From Modestobacter sp. Leaf380 (GTDB taxonomy: Bacteria > Actinomycetota > Actinomycetes > Mycobacteriales > Geodermatophilaceae): a stretch of 38,915 bases of DNA. The translations under genes and the position numbers were made by a program. Location of the stretch: positions 148,852 through 187,766 of the forward strand of contig NZ_LMQC01000025.1 in assembly GCF_001424485.1 (NCBI RefSeq), in the 5' to 3' direction. The notes below the pieces were generated by a model. It had not been told where the DNA came from. It saw only the letters and a list, made by a program, of their open reading frames with translations, and did not search any database. This document shows, one piece after another, positions 8,429 through 18,087 of the stretch; within the stretch, counting starts at the first letter, position 1; the number at the start of each line of letters is the position of its first letter.

Positions 8429-9293
8429 GGGCGATCACCACGACCGCCAGCTGCCACCACTGCCTGCCCTCGTCCACGCAGCAGTCCCGACGCCCCGATC
8501 AGGTTGCCCAAGCCGTGCGGCGATCGAGCCGGTACAGAAGGTGCCGCCTGCGAGGATCTGGGCCGTCGGGGTCTCGGTCCGCAGGTGGCGATCACGGCCT
8601 GCGCGTTCCTCGAGCCGGTCGAGCGTTCGGACGGAGGCTGACGAACGGGGGTGTGTGGACCGGCCACACCGGTGCCGAGCGGTCCCGGTCAGGAACCGGT
8701 CGGGCCAGCCTGCGGGGGGTGTCTGACAGTTGGCCGTCCGACATGCGCGAGTCCTACGACGCCGGCGCCGACGGCTACGCCGAGGAGGTCCGAGGACTGC
8801 GGGACCCGTAGCCGCGCGCATCACCGACGACGTCCCTGACGACGACGGGCAGGACCACACCATCGACCCGGCGGTCATCGTGCACGGCGGCCAGGCGCGG
8901 ATCCCCTGGGGCGAGCACCGGTGCTCCACCGCCCCGCTGGACGACTCCGTGACCGCGATCACCGGCCCGGCCGAGGAACTGGGACCACCCGACTTCGAGG
9001 AGGGACGCAGACATCAGACCACCAGCGACACGACGGGAACCCTGGCCGGCCCGTCCCGGTGGCCGATGCCCCTGCCGAGGAGCCAGACCCGTGCCGTCGC
9101 GCCCGGCTCCCGGTCCCTCCCACCCACGACGGGGGACCGCAGACCGTCTGCGGGTCGGCCCCTCGAGACCAGCAGCCGGCGTGCCACGTCCCGGGTGGGA
9201 GCCGTCGGGACGGCGGGGACCGGTCTCCGCGGCAGCGGTCCGACCCCGGGATCGGACTGGTCACGGGGTTGCTGCACCTGCCAGACTCCATGC
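8429..9293. other. Poorly coding stretch, probably decayed sequence
   Basis: About 865 bases without a gene I can support. Third-position GC bias and amino-acid composition in all frames are worse than in neighbouring genes, with many stop codons. Short pieces look once-coding: the methyltransferase-like start at 8743, and a plus-strand segment around 8811-9010 whose translation is acidic and gene-like (ITDDVPDDDGQDHTIDPAVI) but lacks a start and a known domain. It may be a graveyard of one or two genes, at the border between core genes and the biosynthetic cluster. Confidence 0.4.
8743..8811 (+). pseudogene. Possible truncated methyltransferase N-terminus
   Basis: A 22-codon frame begins MRESYDAGADGYAEEVRG and then stops. 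The pattern SYDxxAxxYAEE is how many class I SAM-dependent methyltransferases begin. Nothing after the stop restores the fold in any frame, so I read it as a remnant. The match is short and could be chance. Confidence 0.3.
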
Positions 9294-9752
9294 ATGACCG
9301 AGCCGGTGCCAGCGCCGCACGTCCGGGTGTCCGATGCCGAGCGCTCGCTGGTCGAGACCCGCCTGCGGCAGGCGGTCGAGGTCGGGCAGCTGGAGCTACG
9401 GGACTTCGACCAGCGGGCCGCGCTGACCTGGGCCGCCCGCACCCGGTCCGACCTCGACGCCCTCACCAGCGACCTCGGTGCACCGCCGTCGGCGGCCCCT
9501 GTCGCACCCGCGGTGCCGAGGTCCCGGTCCACGGCCCTGGACACGTACTTCGACGACACCCGCGCGGGCCAGGTCATGAAGGTGCTGGTCCTCGTCTGGC
9601 TGTGCACCTTCGTGGCAGCCGTGGCCGCCTGCATCGCCGTCGGCGTCGTGAACCCCGGCCAGGTGCCGCTCTGGCCGGCGTGGTGGCTTCCCGGCGGTGC
9701 CGTGCTGGGCACCCTGTACGGCCTCGGCGTGGGCCGCCCGACCGACGACTGA
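9294..9752 (+). CDS. DUF1707 SHOCT-like domain membrane protein
   Basis: A 152-residue protein. Residues 9-60 form the DUF1707 domain (RVSDAERSLVETRLRQAVEVGQLELRDFDQRAALTWAARTRSDLDALTSDL), a short two-helix unit common at the N-terminus of actinobacterial membrane proteins. A Pro/Ala linker follows, then two membrane helices (about 97-118 and 127-147). The biochemical role is unknown. The ATG at 9294 sits directly before the conserved domain. The gene converges on the phosphopantetheinyl transferase gene and marks the left border of the biosynthetic cluster. Confidence 0.85.
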   Translation: MTEPVPAPHVRVSDAERSLVETRLRQAVEVGQLELRDFDQRAALTWAARTRSDLDALTSDLGAPPSAAPVAPAVPRSRSTALDTYFDDTRAGQVMKVLVLVWLCTFVAAVAACIAVGVVNPGQVPLWPAWWLPGGAVLGTLYGLGVGRPTDD

Positions 9753-9758
9753 GCGCGC

Positions 9759-9779
9759 GGCTCGGCCTCAGTCCGAGCC
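9759..9779. terminator. Possible shared terminator at the cluster's left border
   Basis: ggctcgg (9759-9765) pairs with ccgagcc (9773-9779) around a 7-base loop. It follows the DUF1707 stop codon and overlaps the last codons of the phosphopantetheinyl transferase gene. The stem is short, so this is a tentative call. Confidence 0.4.
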
Positions 9780-10430
9780 TGCGGGGACGACGACGGCCGT
9801 GGTGATGATCCCCGACGCCACCGACCAGCGACCGGTGAAGCGGGTCAACGGCGCCCCGTCGACCCGGGGGCCGGGGACGAGCAACTCGGCGACGAGGCCG
9901 CCGTCGGGGGTGAGGTGGACCTCGGCGTCGTCGAAGTCCAGCCACCGACCCGTCAGCGGGAACCACGCCTTGTACACCGACTCCTTGGCGCTGAACGTCA
10001 GCCTGTCCCAGTGGACGCCCGGCCGGGACCGCTGCAGCAACGGGAGGGCGGCGCGTTCGCCCGGCCTGGTGACCAGCTCCAGCACCCCCCGCGGCAACGG
10101 TTCGTCCGGCTCGGCGTCGATGCCGAGCGAGCGGACGTGCACGGTGCGGGCCACCGCCGCCGCCCGGTAGCCCCGGCAGTGGGTCATGCTGCCGACGACC
10201 TCGGCCGGCCAGACCGGGGCGCCACCGGCGCCCCTCGGCAGCGGCCCCGGCGGCACGTCGATCGCGCGCAGCGCCGTCCGTGCGCAGTGCCGCACCGTGG
10301 CGTACTCCGCCCGGCGGGCAGGCACGGCCCGCGCCACGTCGGTCTCCTCCTCGGCGTGCACGACGACGGGCGCGGTGTCGGTGCGGGTCGAGCACACCGA
10401 CACCGGCGGTCCGAGGACGGACTCAAGCAC
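9768..10430 (-). CDS. Sfp-type 4'-phosphopantetheinyl transferase
   Basis: About 220 residues. It moves the phosphopantetheine arm from CoA onto the conserved Ser of carrier domains, and so would activate the NRPS and PKS of this cluster. The EntD/Sfp motifs are all present: RAEYATVRHCARTAL (about 40-54), GSMTHCRGYRAAAVA (80-94), LGIDAEPDEPLP (102-113, with the Mg-binding Asp105 and Glu107) and FSAKESVYKAWFPLTGRWLDFDDAEV (146-171, with Glu150 and Lys154). I chose the GTG at 10430 because the protein then begins LESVLG like relatives. This start overlaps the NRPS-1 stop by 8 bases, indicating translational coupling. It is the last gene of the minus-strand operon. Confidence 0.93.
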   Translation of the reverse strand: MLESVLGPPVSVCSTRTDTAPVVVHAEEETDVARAVPARRAEYATVRHCARTALRAIDVPPGPLPRGAGGAPVWPAEVVGSMTHCRGYRAAAVARTVHVRSLGIDAEPDEPLPRGVLELVTRPGERAALPLLQRSRPGVHWDRLTFSAKESVYKAWFPLTGRWLDFDDAEVHLTPDGGLVAELLVPGPRVDGAPLTRFTGRWSVASGIITTAVVVPAGSD

Positions 10431-13400
10431 GGGCAGCCGGTGCGCCGGGCCGGTGCGCAAGGCCCGCCACGAACTCCTCCACATCGGCTTGCGTGATCGG
10501 CTCGACGTGTCCGCCGTGCCTGCTCCACCAGGTCTCGACCGGGGGCACGTAGTCGTCCTCGATGGTCGACAGGTCGACGCCGTCCTCGGTCCGGGGCAGC
10601 AGCAGGACCAGCGGGCGCAGGTCGGCTCCGCCCGGTGGGCGGGCGGCCTCGACCAGCGCGTCCCGGAAGGTGCGGGCGTCCACCGTCTCGAGAGGATGGC
10701 CGCATGCCGTGGTCCAGCTGATCAGGTCATCCCAGGCCAGCCGGTGCGGGCTGATCAGGTGGAAGCAACCGCCGTGGGTGTCGGTGCGGCGCCCGATCTC
10801 GACGATCCCGGCCGCGACCCGGTCGACCGGGGTGAGCGTCATCCCGACCTGCATCGCCGGCACCATCCCCAGGCGGAGCGCGGCCGACATGGCCCTCGTC
10901 ACCAGGTCGTCGGAGTTCGCGACCCCGGTCCGCGTGCTCCACGACACCCGGGCCATGCGGATCACCGTCACGGGCAGGCCGCGCCGGCCGGCCTCCACGA
11001 CCAGGTTCTCCGCCACCCACTTGGACTGCCCGTAGCCGCTGGACCGGGCGGCCGGTGGGTCGACCTGCCCGCTGGTCTCATCCACCTGCCCGCTGTCCAT
11101 CGTCTCCGGGGTGAACACCGACATCGTCGAGACGTGGTGCACCGGCGTCGTCGTGCCCTCGCACGCCAGCCGGAGCACCTCGCGGGTGCCGCCGACGTTG
11201 ACCGCCCGCATCGCCGCGTAGGGGTGCACGGCGTTCACGTCGGCGCCGCAGTGGTAGATCGCCGAGACCGACCGGCCCAGCGCCCCGAAGTCGGCCTCGC
11301 TCAGGCCGAGACGGTCCGCACCCAGGTCGCCGGCCACCACCTCGACCCGGTCCAGCGCCTCGGGCACAGCGGTCCGCCAGCGGTCCGCCGACGCCCGCAG
11401 CCGCGCCTGCGCAGCGTCGACGTCGGCGCCCCGCACGAGGCAGCGCACCCGCCGGTCGGTGGTCCGCAGCAGCTCGGCGAGGACGTGCGCCCCGAGGAAG
11501 CCGGTCGCCCCGGTGAGCAGCACCGGGCCGTCGGGGTCGGCCGGGGGCCCGTGCGGGTGGATTTCCTCGGCGAGCTCTGAGTCCGCGAGGAGCGTCCTGG
11601 CCAGGTCCTCGGTGCTGCCGCCCAGCAGGTGCTGAGCCAGCTGCGCGACCGTCGGGAAGGCCAGTGCGTCGTGCGGGGACATCACGACGCCGAGGTCGTC
11701 GGCGGCAGCGGCCACCCGCAGGGCCGACAGCGAATCGGCGCCGAGGTCGCGCAGCGGGTCCTCGATCCCGAGCCGCTCGACGCCGAGCACGTCCTCCCAC
11801 AGCTCGGTCAGCCGCCGTTCCAGCGCGTTGCGCGGCGCGACGTACGCCGCCGAGGTGGCCGGCACCCGGTCGGACACCGGTAGGGCCGCCCGGTCGACCT
11901 TGTTCGCCGCCGACCTCGGCAGCGCCGGGAGGACGACGAGCAACCCGGGCACCAGGTGCTCGGGCAGCTCCCGCCGCAGCGCAGCGCGCAGTTCCTCGGG
12001 GGTTGGCTGCTCCGGCCCCGGGCACCCGGCGTAGCCGACGAGCCGGCTGTCACCGGCCGGGTTGCGCCCCAGGACGACGACGGCCTCAGCGACCCCGGGC
12101 CGGCGGAGCAGCCGGGCCTCGATCTCCCCGGGCTCGATCCGGTACCCCCGGAAGGACAACTGGTGGTCCCGCCGACCCAGGAACTCCAGGTCCCCCGCCG
12201 CGCGGCGGCGCACGACGTCCCCGGTGCGGTAGACCCGGGCCCCGGGCGGGCCGGCCGGGTCGGGCACGAACCGGTCCGCGGTGAGGTCGGGCCGGCCGCC
12301 GTACCCACGGGCCACGCCCTCGCCACCGACGTAGAGCTCCCCCGGCACCCCCCGCGGCACCGGCTGCAGGTGCCGGTCCAGCACGCGCACCGAGGTGCCC
12401 GCGATGGGCCGGCCGATCGCGACGGGCCGCGGCTGGTCGGGGTCGGCGGGGACGTCGTGGACGATGCAGCCGACGACGGTCTCGGTGGGGCCGTACTCGT
12501 TGACGATGCGCACCCCGGGCACGGCGCGGTGCCACGCCAGCACCGTCTCCAGGGGCAACTGCTCCCCCCCGACCACCACGGTGCCCACCACCGGGCGACC
12601 GGGTGCGTCCGACAGCAGACCGTGCAGGACGTCGAGGTGCCCGGGCGTGGCCTTGAGCAGGTCGATGCCTGGTCCGGCGATCATCCCCGCCACCGCCTCC
12701 GTCTCGCGCCCCACCGGCAGCGCGGTGACCCGCTGCCCGGCCACCAGCGGCACCAGCAGGTTGGTCACGGTGAGGTCGAAGGCGATCGACCCCAGCAGGG
12801 GGGCGCCACCGCCGCCGGGCACGGTGTACGCCTCCATCGCCCAGGTCAGGTAGTTCGCCAGACCGCGGTGGGTCACGAGCACGCCCTTGGGCCGCCCGGT
12901 CGACCCCGAGGTGTAGATGCAGTACGCCAGGTTGTCCGGGTGCACACGACGTGGCACCGGGCCATCGGGCTGGCCCTCGATCGCCGGCCAGTCGCCGTCC
13001 AGGTAGAGGGCCGGGATGTCCAGCGGGGGCAGCCGCCCGTCGAGGTGGTCCTGGGTGAGCAGCATCCGGGCCCCGCAGTCGTGCAGGGCGTGGGCCGACC
13101 GTGCGGGTGGGTGGGCAGGGTCCAGCGGCAGGTAGGCCGCGCCGGCCTTGAGCACGCCGAGCACCCCGACCAGCAGCTCCAGCCCCGGTTCGACGCAGAT
13201 GCCGACGAACTGGTCGCGCCCGATCCCCGAGGTGCGCAGGTAGTGGGCCAGCTTGTTGGAGCGCTCGTCGAGGTCGCGGAAGGTCCACCCGTGGCCGTCG
13301 GGCAGGACCAGGGCGAGTGCGTCGGGCACCGCCCGCGCCGCCGCCTCGAACAGCTGGGGGACGTCGGACGCCGGCTCCGACGGCGCCGCTCCGGTGCTCT

Positions 13401-16400
13401 CCTCGGCCGACCGGCGGAGCTCGTCGTCGGGCAGCCGGGCCGCCCACGCATCGCCGTCGGGGTCCTCGCTCATGGCCACCAGCACCAGCCGGTACATCGC
13501 GGCCAGCCGCTCGCCGTGGTCCCGGTCGACCGCGTCGGGGTGCAGGCGCAGGGTGAGCAGCCCCTGCCGGAAGGCGGTGGCCGACAGGGCGAACTCGATC
13601 TGCGAGTCGTCGATGCTGGCCCCGAAGTCGACCAGCTCCTCGTCGACGGTGCGGAAGTCGAGGTAGTTGAACACCACGTCGAGCAGGCGGCCCCCGCCGG
13701 GCCGGTCACGCTGGATGGCGCCCAGCGGGTAGCGACGGTGCGGCCACAGCTCGATCTCCTGCGCGAAGACCTCGGTGACCAGCTCGCGCCAGGTGGCGGC
13801 CGTGAGCTCGAACGGGAACGGCACCGTGTTGAGGAACAGGCCGTAGAGCCGGTCGGCGCCTGCCACCTCGGGCCGGGTGTCGCACACCAGCCCGCTGAGG
13901 AACCTGGGCTCGTCGGTCAGCATGCTCATGACCTTCAGGTGGGCGGCGTGCAGCACGGCCTTGAATGGCACCTCGGCCGTCCGGGCCAGCGCGCGCAGCC
14001 CCGGCTCCAGGTCGGCGAACATCACCTCCACCCGGATCGGCCCACCGCCGGCGCGCTCGCCTGCGCCGCCCCAGCCGCTGGGCACGGACCACCGGGCCGC
14101 GCCGTCGACCACCCCGCGCCAGTGGTCGCGGTGCGCCGGGTCCGCCAGCGCGGCCCGCTCGGCGGCGACGTGGTCGGCGAAGCGGACCCCCAGCGGTTCC
14201 GGGTCGACCACCGTCTTGCCGTCCCGGAGCTGGCCGTAACAGGTCAGCAGCTCCATCAGGAGCATGTGGTAGCTCCAGCCCTCCATGATCGGGTGGCACT
14301 CGGTGATGATCAGGGACCACTCCCCGGGGGCGCGGACCACCGCGTGCAGCCGGAGCAGCGACGGCGTCGAGACGTCGAAGAGCCGGGCGCGTTCCTCGGC
14401 CATGCGGGCCCGGACCAGCTCGTCCTGCGCGGCCGGGGGCAGGTGCTGCGCGTCCTCGACGGTGGTCGGCAGCTGGGCCGTGCGGTGCACCAGCTGCATC
14501 GGCTCGCTGAAGGTCGCCATGTCGAACCCGGTACGCAGCACCTCCTGCCGCTGGACCACCCGCTCCACCGCCGCGCGGAACGCCGCCGGGGAGAACGGGA
14601 CGCCGTCGCGGACCAGATAGGTGGTTGCGTTGTGGTAGTAGTTCACCGCGCTGTCGGAGAACATCTCGACGAGCATGCCGGCCTGCAGCGTCGTCAGCGG
14701 GTACGCGTCCTCCAGGTCGGCCGCCAGTGCCGCCCGGTCCCGCTCGGGCACCAGGTCGAAGGCCGCTAGCCGCGGTGCGGCGCCGGTCAGCGGCTGCCGG
14801 TCCAGCAGGAGCCCGGCAAGCTCGGCCGGCGTCGAGTGGGCGAAGACGTCGTCCACGGCCAGGTCCAGGCCGGCGGCGCGCAGCTGCCCCACGAGCGCCA
14901 CGGCGCTGAGCGAGTCGCCGCCGATGTCGAAGAAGTCGTCGTCGACGCCGACCTCGGCCAGCCCCAGCGTGCTCGCCAGGGCGGTGACCAGCTGCTGCTC
15001 CAGCGGTGACCGCGGCGCGGCCGCCGTCTCCGCCGCGCCCGAGGCCGCCCGGTCAGGGTCGGGGAGCGCGGCCCGGTCGACCTTGCCGTTGCTGGTGAGC
15101 GGGATGTCCTCGAGGACGACGACGTGCGCCGGCACCATGTGCTCGGGCAGCAGACCGGCGACGAACCGCCGCAGGTCCTCGGCCGACGGGTCCGCGGGGG
15201 CGTCGGTGGTCACGGCGTCGGTGGTCACGTAGGCGACCAGCAGCCCGGTGCCCGCGGCACCGGTCCGCAGGGTGACCACGGCGTCGCGGACGAGCGGGTG
15301 GGTCCGCAGCGCGGACTCGACCTCCCCGGCCTCCACGCGGTGGCCACGCACCTTCAGCTGCTCGTCCCGGCGGCCCAGGAACGCCACGACGCCGTCGGGG
15401 CCCACCCGGGCCCGGTCGCCGGTGCGGTACAGGCGCGCGCCGGGCGGACCGAAGGGGTCGGGCACGAAGCGCTCGGCGGTCAGCCCGGGCAGGTCCCGGT
15501 AGCCCAGGGCGAGCTGCGCGCCGCCCAGGTGCAGCTCGCCCTCCACCCCGGGCGGCACCGGCGCGAGGTCAGGGCCCAGGCAGTGCACCGACGTCCCGGG
15601 GACGGCCCGCCCGATGGGCAGCGACCCGCCGCCGTCGGCCGGCACCCCGGTCGGCGCCTCCACCCGGTGGACGACGTTGGCCACGGTGTTCTCCGTCGGG
15701 CCGTACTCGTTGACCACCACACCGGTGCCCCCCGCGAGGTCCCACCATCGGGCGGCCAGCGACGCCGGGAAGGCCTCGCCCCCGACGACGAGGTGGTGGG
15801 CGAGACCGGCGGCGTCGGCGCCGTCGAGCTGGTCGACCAGGAGCTCCAGGTGCCCGGGGGTCAGCTTGAGGAAGCTGAACGGCCGACCACCCGCGGCCTC
15901 CGCCAGGGCGGGCCCGAGCCTGCGGGTGGACAGGTCCGCCGGCAGCAGGTGCACGGGCTGGCCGGCCACCACCGGCAGGAACAGGGTGGTCACGACCAGG
16001 TCGAAGGCGATCGAGGAGAACAGCGCCGCCCCGTTGCCGTCCGCGGAGAGGTACTCCCCCGCGGCCCACCCCAGGTAGTTCGCCAGGTTCCCGTGGGTGA
16101 CCAGCACACCCTTGGGTCGTCCGGTGCTGCCGGAGGTGTACACCAGGTAGGCGACGGCCGACGGGTCGGGTTCGCCGGGCAGGTCCGCCGACGGCGCGCC
16201 GTCGATCTCGGGTCCGTCCAGGTCGACCGCCAGCACGGCGCCGCCGGCCGAGGCCGCCGGCAGCTCCGAACGGGTGATGGTCAGGACGGCGCCGGAGTCG
16301 GCGAGGACGGCGGCCGACCTCGCGGGCGGGTCGCCGGGGTCCAGGGGGACGTAGGCCGCGCCGGCGCGCCACACGCCGAGCAGGCAGGGCAGCAGGTCCA

Positions 16401-18087
16401 GCCCCCGCTCCAGGCACACCGCCACGGTGGCCCCGGGCCGCACCCCCCGGTCGCGCAGGACGTGCGCGACCCGGTTGCTGCGCTCGTGCAGCTGCGCGAA
16501 GGTCAGCCGCTGCATGCCCTGCACGACGGCCGGGTCGGCCGGCGCGGTGCGGGCCAGCTCGGCCACCCGCCTGCTGACCGGGTGCAGCACGGCCGGGGCG
16601 GTCTCGCCGGCCCGCGGCCCGAGCACGGCCGCCCGCTCGCCCGGTCCCATCACCTCCACGGTGGACAGCGGCGCGGTGGGGTCGTGGGTCACCGCGTCGA
16701 GCAGGGTGCACAGGTGCGCGGCGAAGCGCTGGACCGTACCGGGGCCGAACAGCGCAGTGGGGTACTCCAGGACGCCCCGCAGCCCGCCGTCGCGGCGGGC
16801 GGTGAGCTCGAGCCGGAGGTCGTGCTTGGCCGCGGCCGGGACGACGTCGACCACGTCGACCTCCAGGCCCGGCAGCACGAGGTGCCGGGGGGAGGCCTCC
16901 ACCATGTCGTACATGACCTGGAAGAGCGGGGTCCGGGACGGGTCGCGCCGCGGCTGGAGCTCCTCGACCAGCTGCGGGACCGGGGCCTCCTGGTGGGACA
17001 GGGCGTCCAGCACCAGGGCCCGGTCGTGCTCGAGCAGCTGGGCGAAGCTCGGGTCTCCCTCCCGGACCGACCGGAGCACCACGGTGTTGAGGAAGTACCC
17101 GACGAGGTGCTGGACCTCGGGCCGGCTCCGACCCGCGACCGCGGTGCCGACCGTCAGGTCCGACTGGCCCGACCATCGGTGCAGCAGCTCCCGGAACGCG
17201 GTGAACCCCACCGTGAACAAGGTGGTGTCGTACCGGCGCGCCAGGTCGCGCAGCCGGTCCCCGGATCCGGGCGGGACCTCGAACTCGTACCGGTCCCCGG
17301 CCCACGAGCGCCGGGCCGAGCGGGGGTGGTCCAGCGGCAGCTCGATCACCGGGACCCCGGCGAGCTGCGTGCGCCAGTACCCGAGCTCGCGCTCGAGCGC
17401 GTCGCCGGTCAGGCGCGCCCGCTGCCAGGCCGCGACGTCGGCGTACTGCACCGGCAGGTCGGGCAGCGGCGGCGCCTCCGGCGACCCGACGAGGTGCAGG
17501 TAGGAGGAGAACAGTTCGTCGACCAGCAGTCCCGAGGACCACCCGTCGCCGGCGATGTGGTGCACGGTGAGGACCAGCAGGTGCCGGTCGGCGGCCAGCC
17601 TCAGCACGTGTACCCGCGCGGGGTGCTCGCGCCCGAGGTCGAAGGCGACTCCCGCCTCGGCGCGCGCCACCCCGAGCGCGTGCTCCTCGCGCCGGTCGGC
17701 GGGGACCTCCGCGAGGTCGCTGACCCGCACGGGCGGTACCGCGGACACCGGGTCGACGACCTGGAGGAGGTCCGCGTCGGCCAGCTGGTAACGCGTACGC
17801 AGCACCTCGTGCCGCTCTGCGGTCGACCGCCAGGCACCGTCGAGGGCCGCGAGGTCGAGCTCCCCGCCGACCCACATGGTCAGCGGGATGACGTACTCCG
17901 GGCTGCCCGGGTCCAGCACGCTGAGGAACCACAGCTGCTGCTGGCCGAACGAGGTGACCAGCCGGCCCGGGCGCGGCACCCGCGGGATCCCGTGGCGGGC
18001 CCCGCGGTGACCGCCGGCCAGCCGTGCGGCCAGCAGGGCACGGCGCATGTCCCCGACGGTGTCGGCACCCACGCTCTGCGTGCTCAT
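10423..18087 (-). CDS. NRPS-1: two modules plus terminal reductase (C-A-T-C-A-T-R)
   Basis: A 2554-residue synthetase. C1 is about 40-470, with an intact HHIAGDG at 176-182. A1 is about 510-1000 (YTSGSTGRPKG at 650, NEYGPTE, YRTGD, NGKVD). T1 has DIGGDSL with Ser1059. C2 is about 1125-1550, with the altered catalytic motif CHPIMEG at 1264-1270. A2 is about 1570-2070. T2 has DLGADSL with Ser2119. The C-terminal thioester reductase is about 2185-2540: NAD(P)-binding GATGFLG at 2193, and SDR Tyr2352/Lys2356 in YGQSK. My hand-read 10-residue specificity codes are DLTKVGEVAK for A1 and DLTKVGEVGK for A2, close to known Asn/Asp codes. No epimerase or thioesterase domain is present, so release is expected to be reductive, giving an aldehyde or alcohol. 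The ATG at 18087 overlaps the upstream stop as ATGA; an in-frame ATG at 18126 is unlikely. Confidence 0.95.
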   Translation of the reverse strand: MSTQSVGADTVGDMRRALLAARLAGGHRGARHGIPRVPRPGRLVTSFGQQQLWFLSVLDPGSPEYVIPLTMWVGGELDLAALDGAWRSTAERHEVLRTRYQLADADLLQVVDPVSAVPPVRVSDLAEVPADRREEHALGVARAEAGVAFDLGREHPARVHVLRLAADRHLLVLTVHHIAGDGWSSGLLVDELFSSYLHLVGSPEAPPLPDLPVQYADVAAWQRARLTGDALERELGYWRTQLAGVPVIELPLDHPRSARRSWAGDRYEFEVPPGSGDRLRDLARRYDTTLFTVGFTAFRELLHRWSGQSDLTVGTAVAGRSRPEVQHLVGYFLNTVVLRSVREGDPSFAQLLEHDRALVLDALSHQEAPVPQLVEELQPRRDPSRTPLFQVMYDMVEASPRHLVLPGLEVDVVDVVPAAAKHDLRLELTARRDGGLRGVLEYPTALFGPGTVQRFAAHLCTLLDAVTHDPTAPLSTVEVMGPGERAAVLGPRAGETAPAVLHPVSRRVAELARTAPADPAVVQGMQRLTFAQLHERSNRVAHVLRDRGVRPGATVAVCLERGLDLLPCLLGVWRAGAAYVPLDPGDPPARSAAVLADSGAVLTITRSELPAASAGGAVLAVDLDGPEIDGAPSADLPGEPDPSAVAYLVYTSGSTGRPKGVLVTHGNLANYLGWAAGEYLSADGNGAALFSSIAFDLVVTTLFLPVVAGQPVHLLPADLSTRRLGPALAEAAGGRPFSFLKLTPGHLELLVDQLDGADAAGLAHHLVVGGEAFPASLAARWWDLAGGTGVVVNEYGPTENTVANVVHRVEAPTGVPADGGGSLPIGRAVPGTSVHCLGPDLAPVPPGVEGELHLGGAQLALGYRDLPGLTAERFVPDPFGPPGARLYRTGDRARVGPDGVVAFLGRRDEQLKVRGHRVEAGEVESALRTHPLVRDAVVTLRTGAAGTGLLVAYVTTDAVTTDAPADPSAEDLRRFVAGLLPEHMVPAHVVVLEDIPLTSNGKVDRAALPDPDRAASGAAETAAAPRSPLEQQLVTALASTLGLAEVGVDDDFFDIGGDSLSAVALVGQLRAAGLDLAVDDVFAHSTPAELAGLLLDRQPLTGAAPRLAAFDLVPERDRAALAADLEDAYPLTTLQAGMLVEMFSDSAVNYYHNATTYLVRDGVPFSPAAFRAAVERVVQRQEVLRTGFDMATFSEPMQLVHRTAQLPTTVEDAQHLPPAAQDELVRARMAEERARLFDVSTPSLLRLHAVVRAPGEWSLIITECHPIMEGWSYHMLLMELLTCYGQLRDGKTVVDPEPLGVRFADHVAAERAALADPAHRDHWRGVVDGAARWSVPSGWGGAGERAGGGPIRVEVMFADLEPGLRALARTAEVPFKAVLHAAHLKVMSMLTDEPRFLSGLVCDTRPEVAGADRLYGLFLNTVPFPFELTAATWRELVTEVFAQEIELWPHRRYPLGAIQRDRPGGGRLLDVVFNYLDFRTVDEELVDFGASIDDSQIEFALSATAFRQGLLTLRLHPDAVDRDHGERLAAMYRLVLVAMSEDPDGDAWAARLPDDELRRSAEESTGAAPSEPASDVPQLFEAAARAVPDALALVLPDGHGWTFRDLDERSNKLAHYLRTSGIGRDQFVGICVEPGLELLVGVLGVLKAGAAYLPLDPAHPPARSAHALHDCGARMLLTQDHLDGRLPPLDIPALYLDGDWPAIEGQPDGPVPRRVHPDNLAYCIYTSGSTGRPKGVLVTHRGLANYLTWAMEAYTVPGGGGAPLLGSIAFDLTVTNLLVPLVAGQRVTALPVGRETEAVAGMIAGPGIDLLKATPGHLDVLHGLLSDAPGRPVVGTVVVGGEQLPLETVLAWHRAVPGVRIVNEYGPTETVVGCIVHDVPADPDQPRPVAIGRPIAGTSVRVLDRHLQPVPRGVPGELYVGGEGVARGYGGRPDLTADRFVPDPAGPPGARVYRTGDVVRRRAAGDLEFLGRRDHQLSFRGYRIEPGEIEARLLRRPGVAEAVVVLGRNPAGDSRLVGYAGCPGPEQPTPEELRAALRRELPEHLVPGLLVVLPALPRSAANKVDRAALPVSDRVPATSAAYVAPRNALERRLTELWEDVLGVERLGIEDPLRDLGADSLSALRVAAAADDLGVVMSPHDALAFPTVAQLAQHLLGGSTEDLARTLLADSELAEEIHPHGPPADPDGPVLLTGATGFLGAHVLAELLRTTDRRVRCLVRGADVDAAQARLRASADRWRTAVPEALDRVEVVAGDLGADRLGLSEADFGALGRSVSAIYHCGADVNAVHPYAAMRAVNVGGTREVLRLACEGTTTPVHHVSTMSVFTPETMDSGQVDETSGQVDPPAARSSGYGQSKWVAENLVVEAGRRGLPVTVIRMARVSWSTRTGVANSDDLVTRAMSAALRLGMVPAMQVGMTLTPVDRVAAGIVEIGRRTDTHGGCFHLISPHRLAWDDLISWTTACGHPLETVDARTFRDALVEAARPPGGADLRPLVLLLPRTEDGVDLSTIEDDYVPPVETWWSRHGGHVEPITQADVEEFVAGLAHRPGAPAARA

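Noticed and set aside
8435-8962. Minus-strand frame of 175 codons in the poorly coding stretch
   Set aside because: Composition is Arg/Ser/Thr-rich and repetitive, no ribosome site, no recognisable fold.
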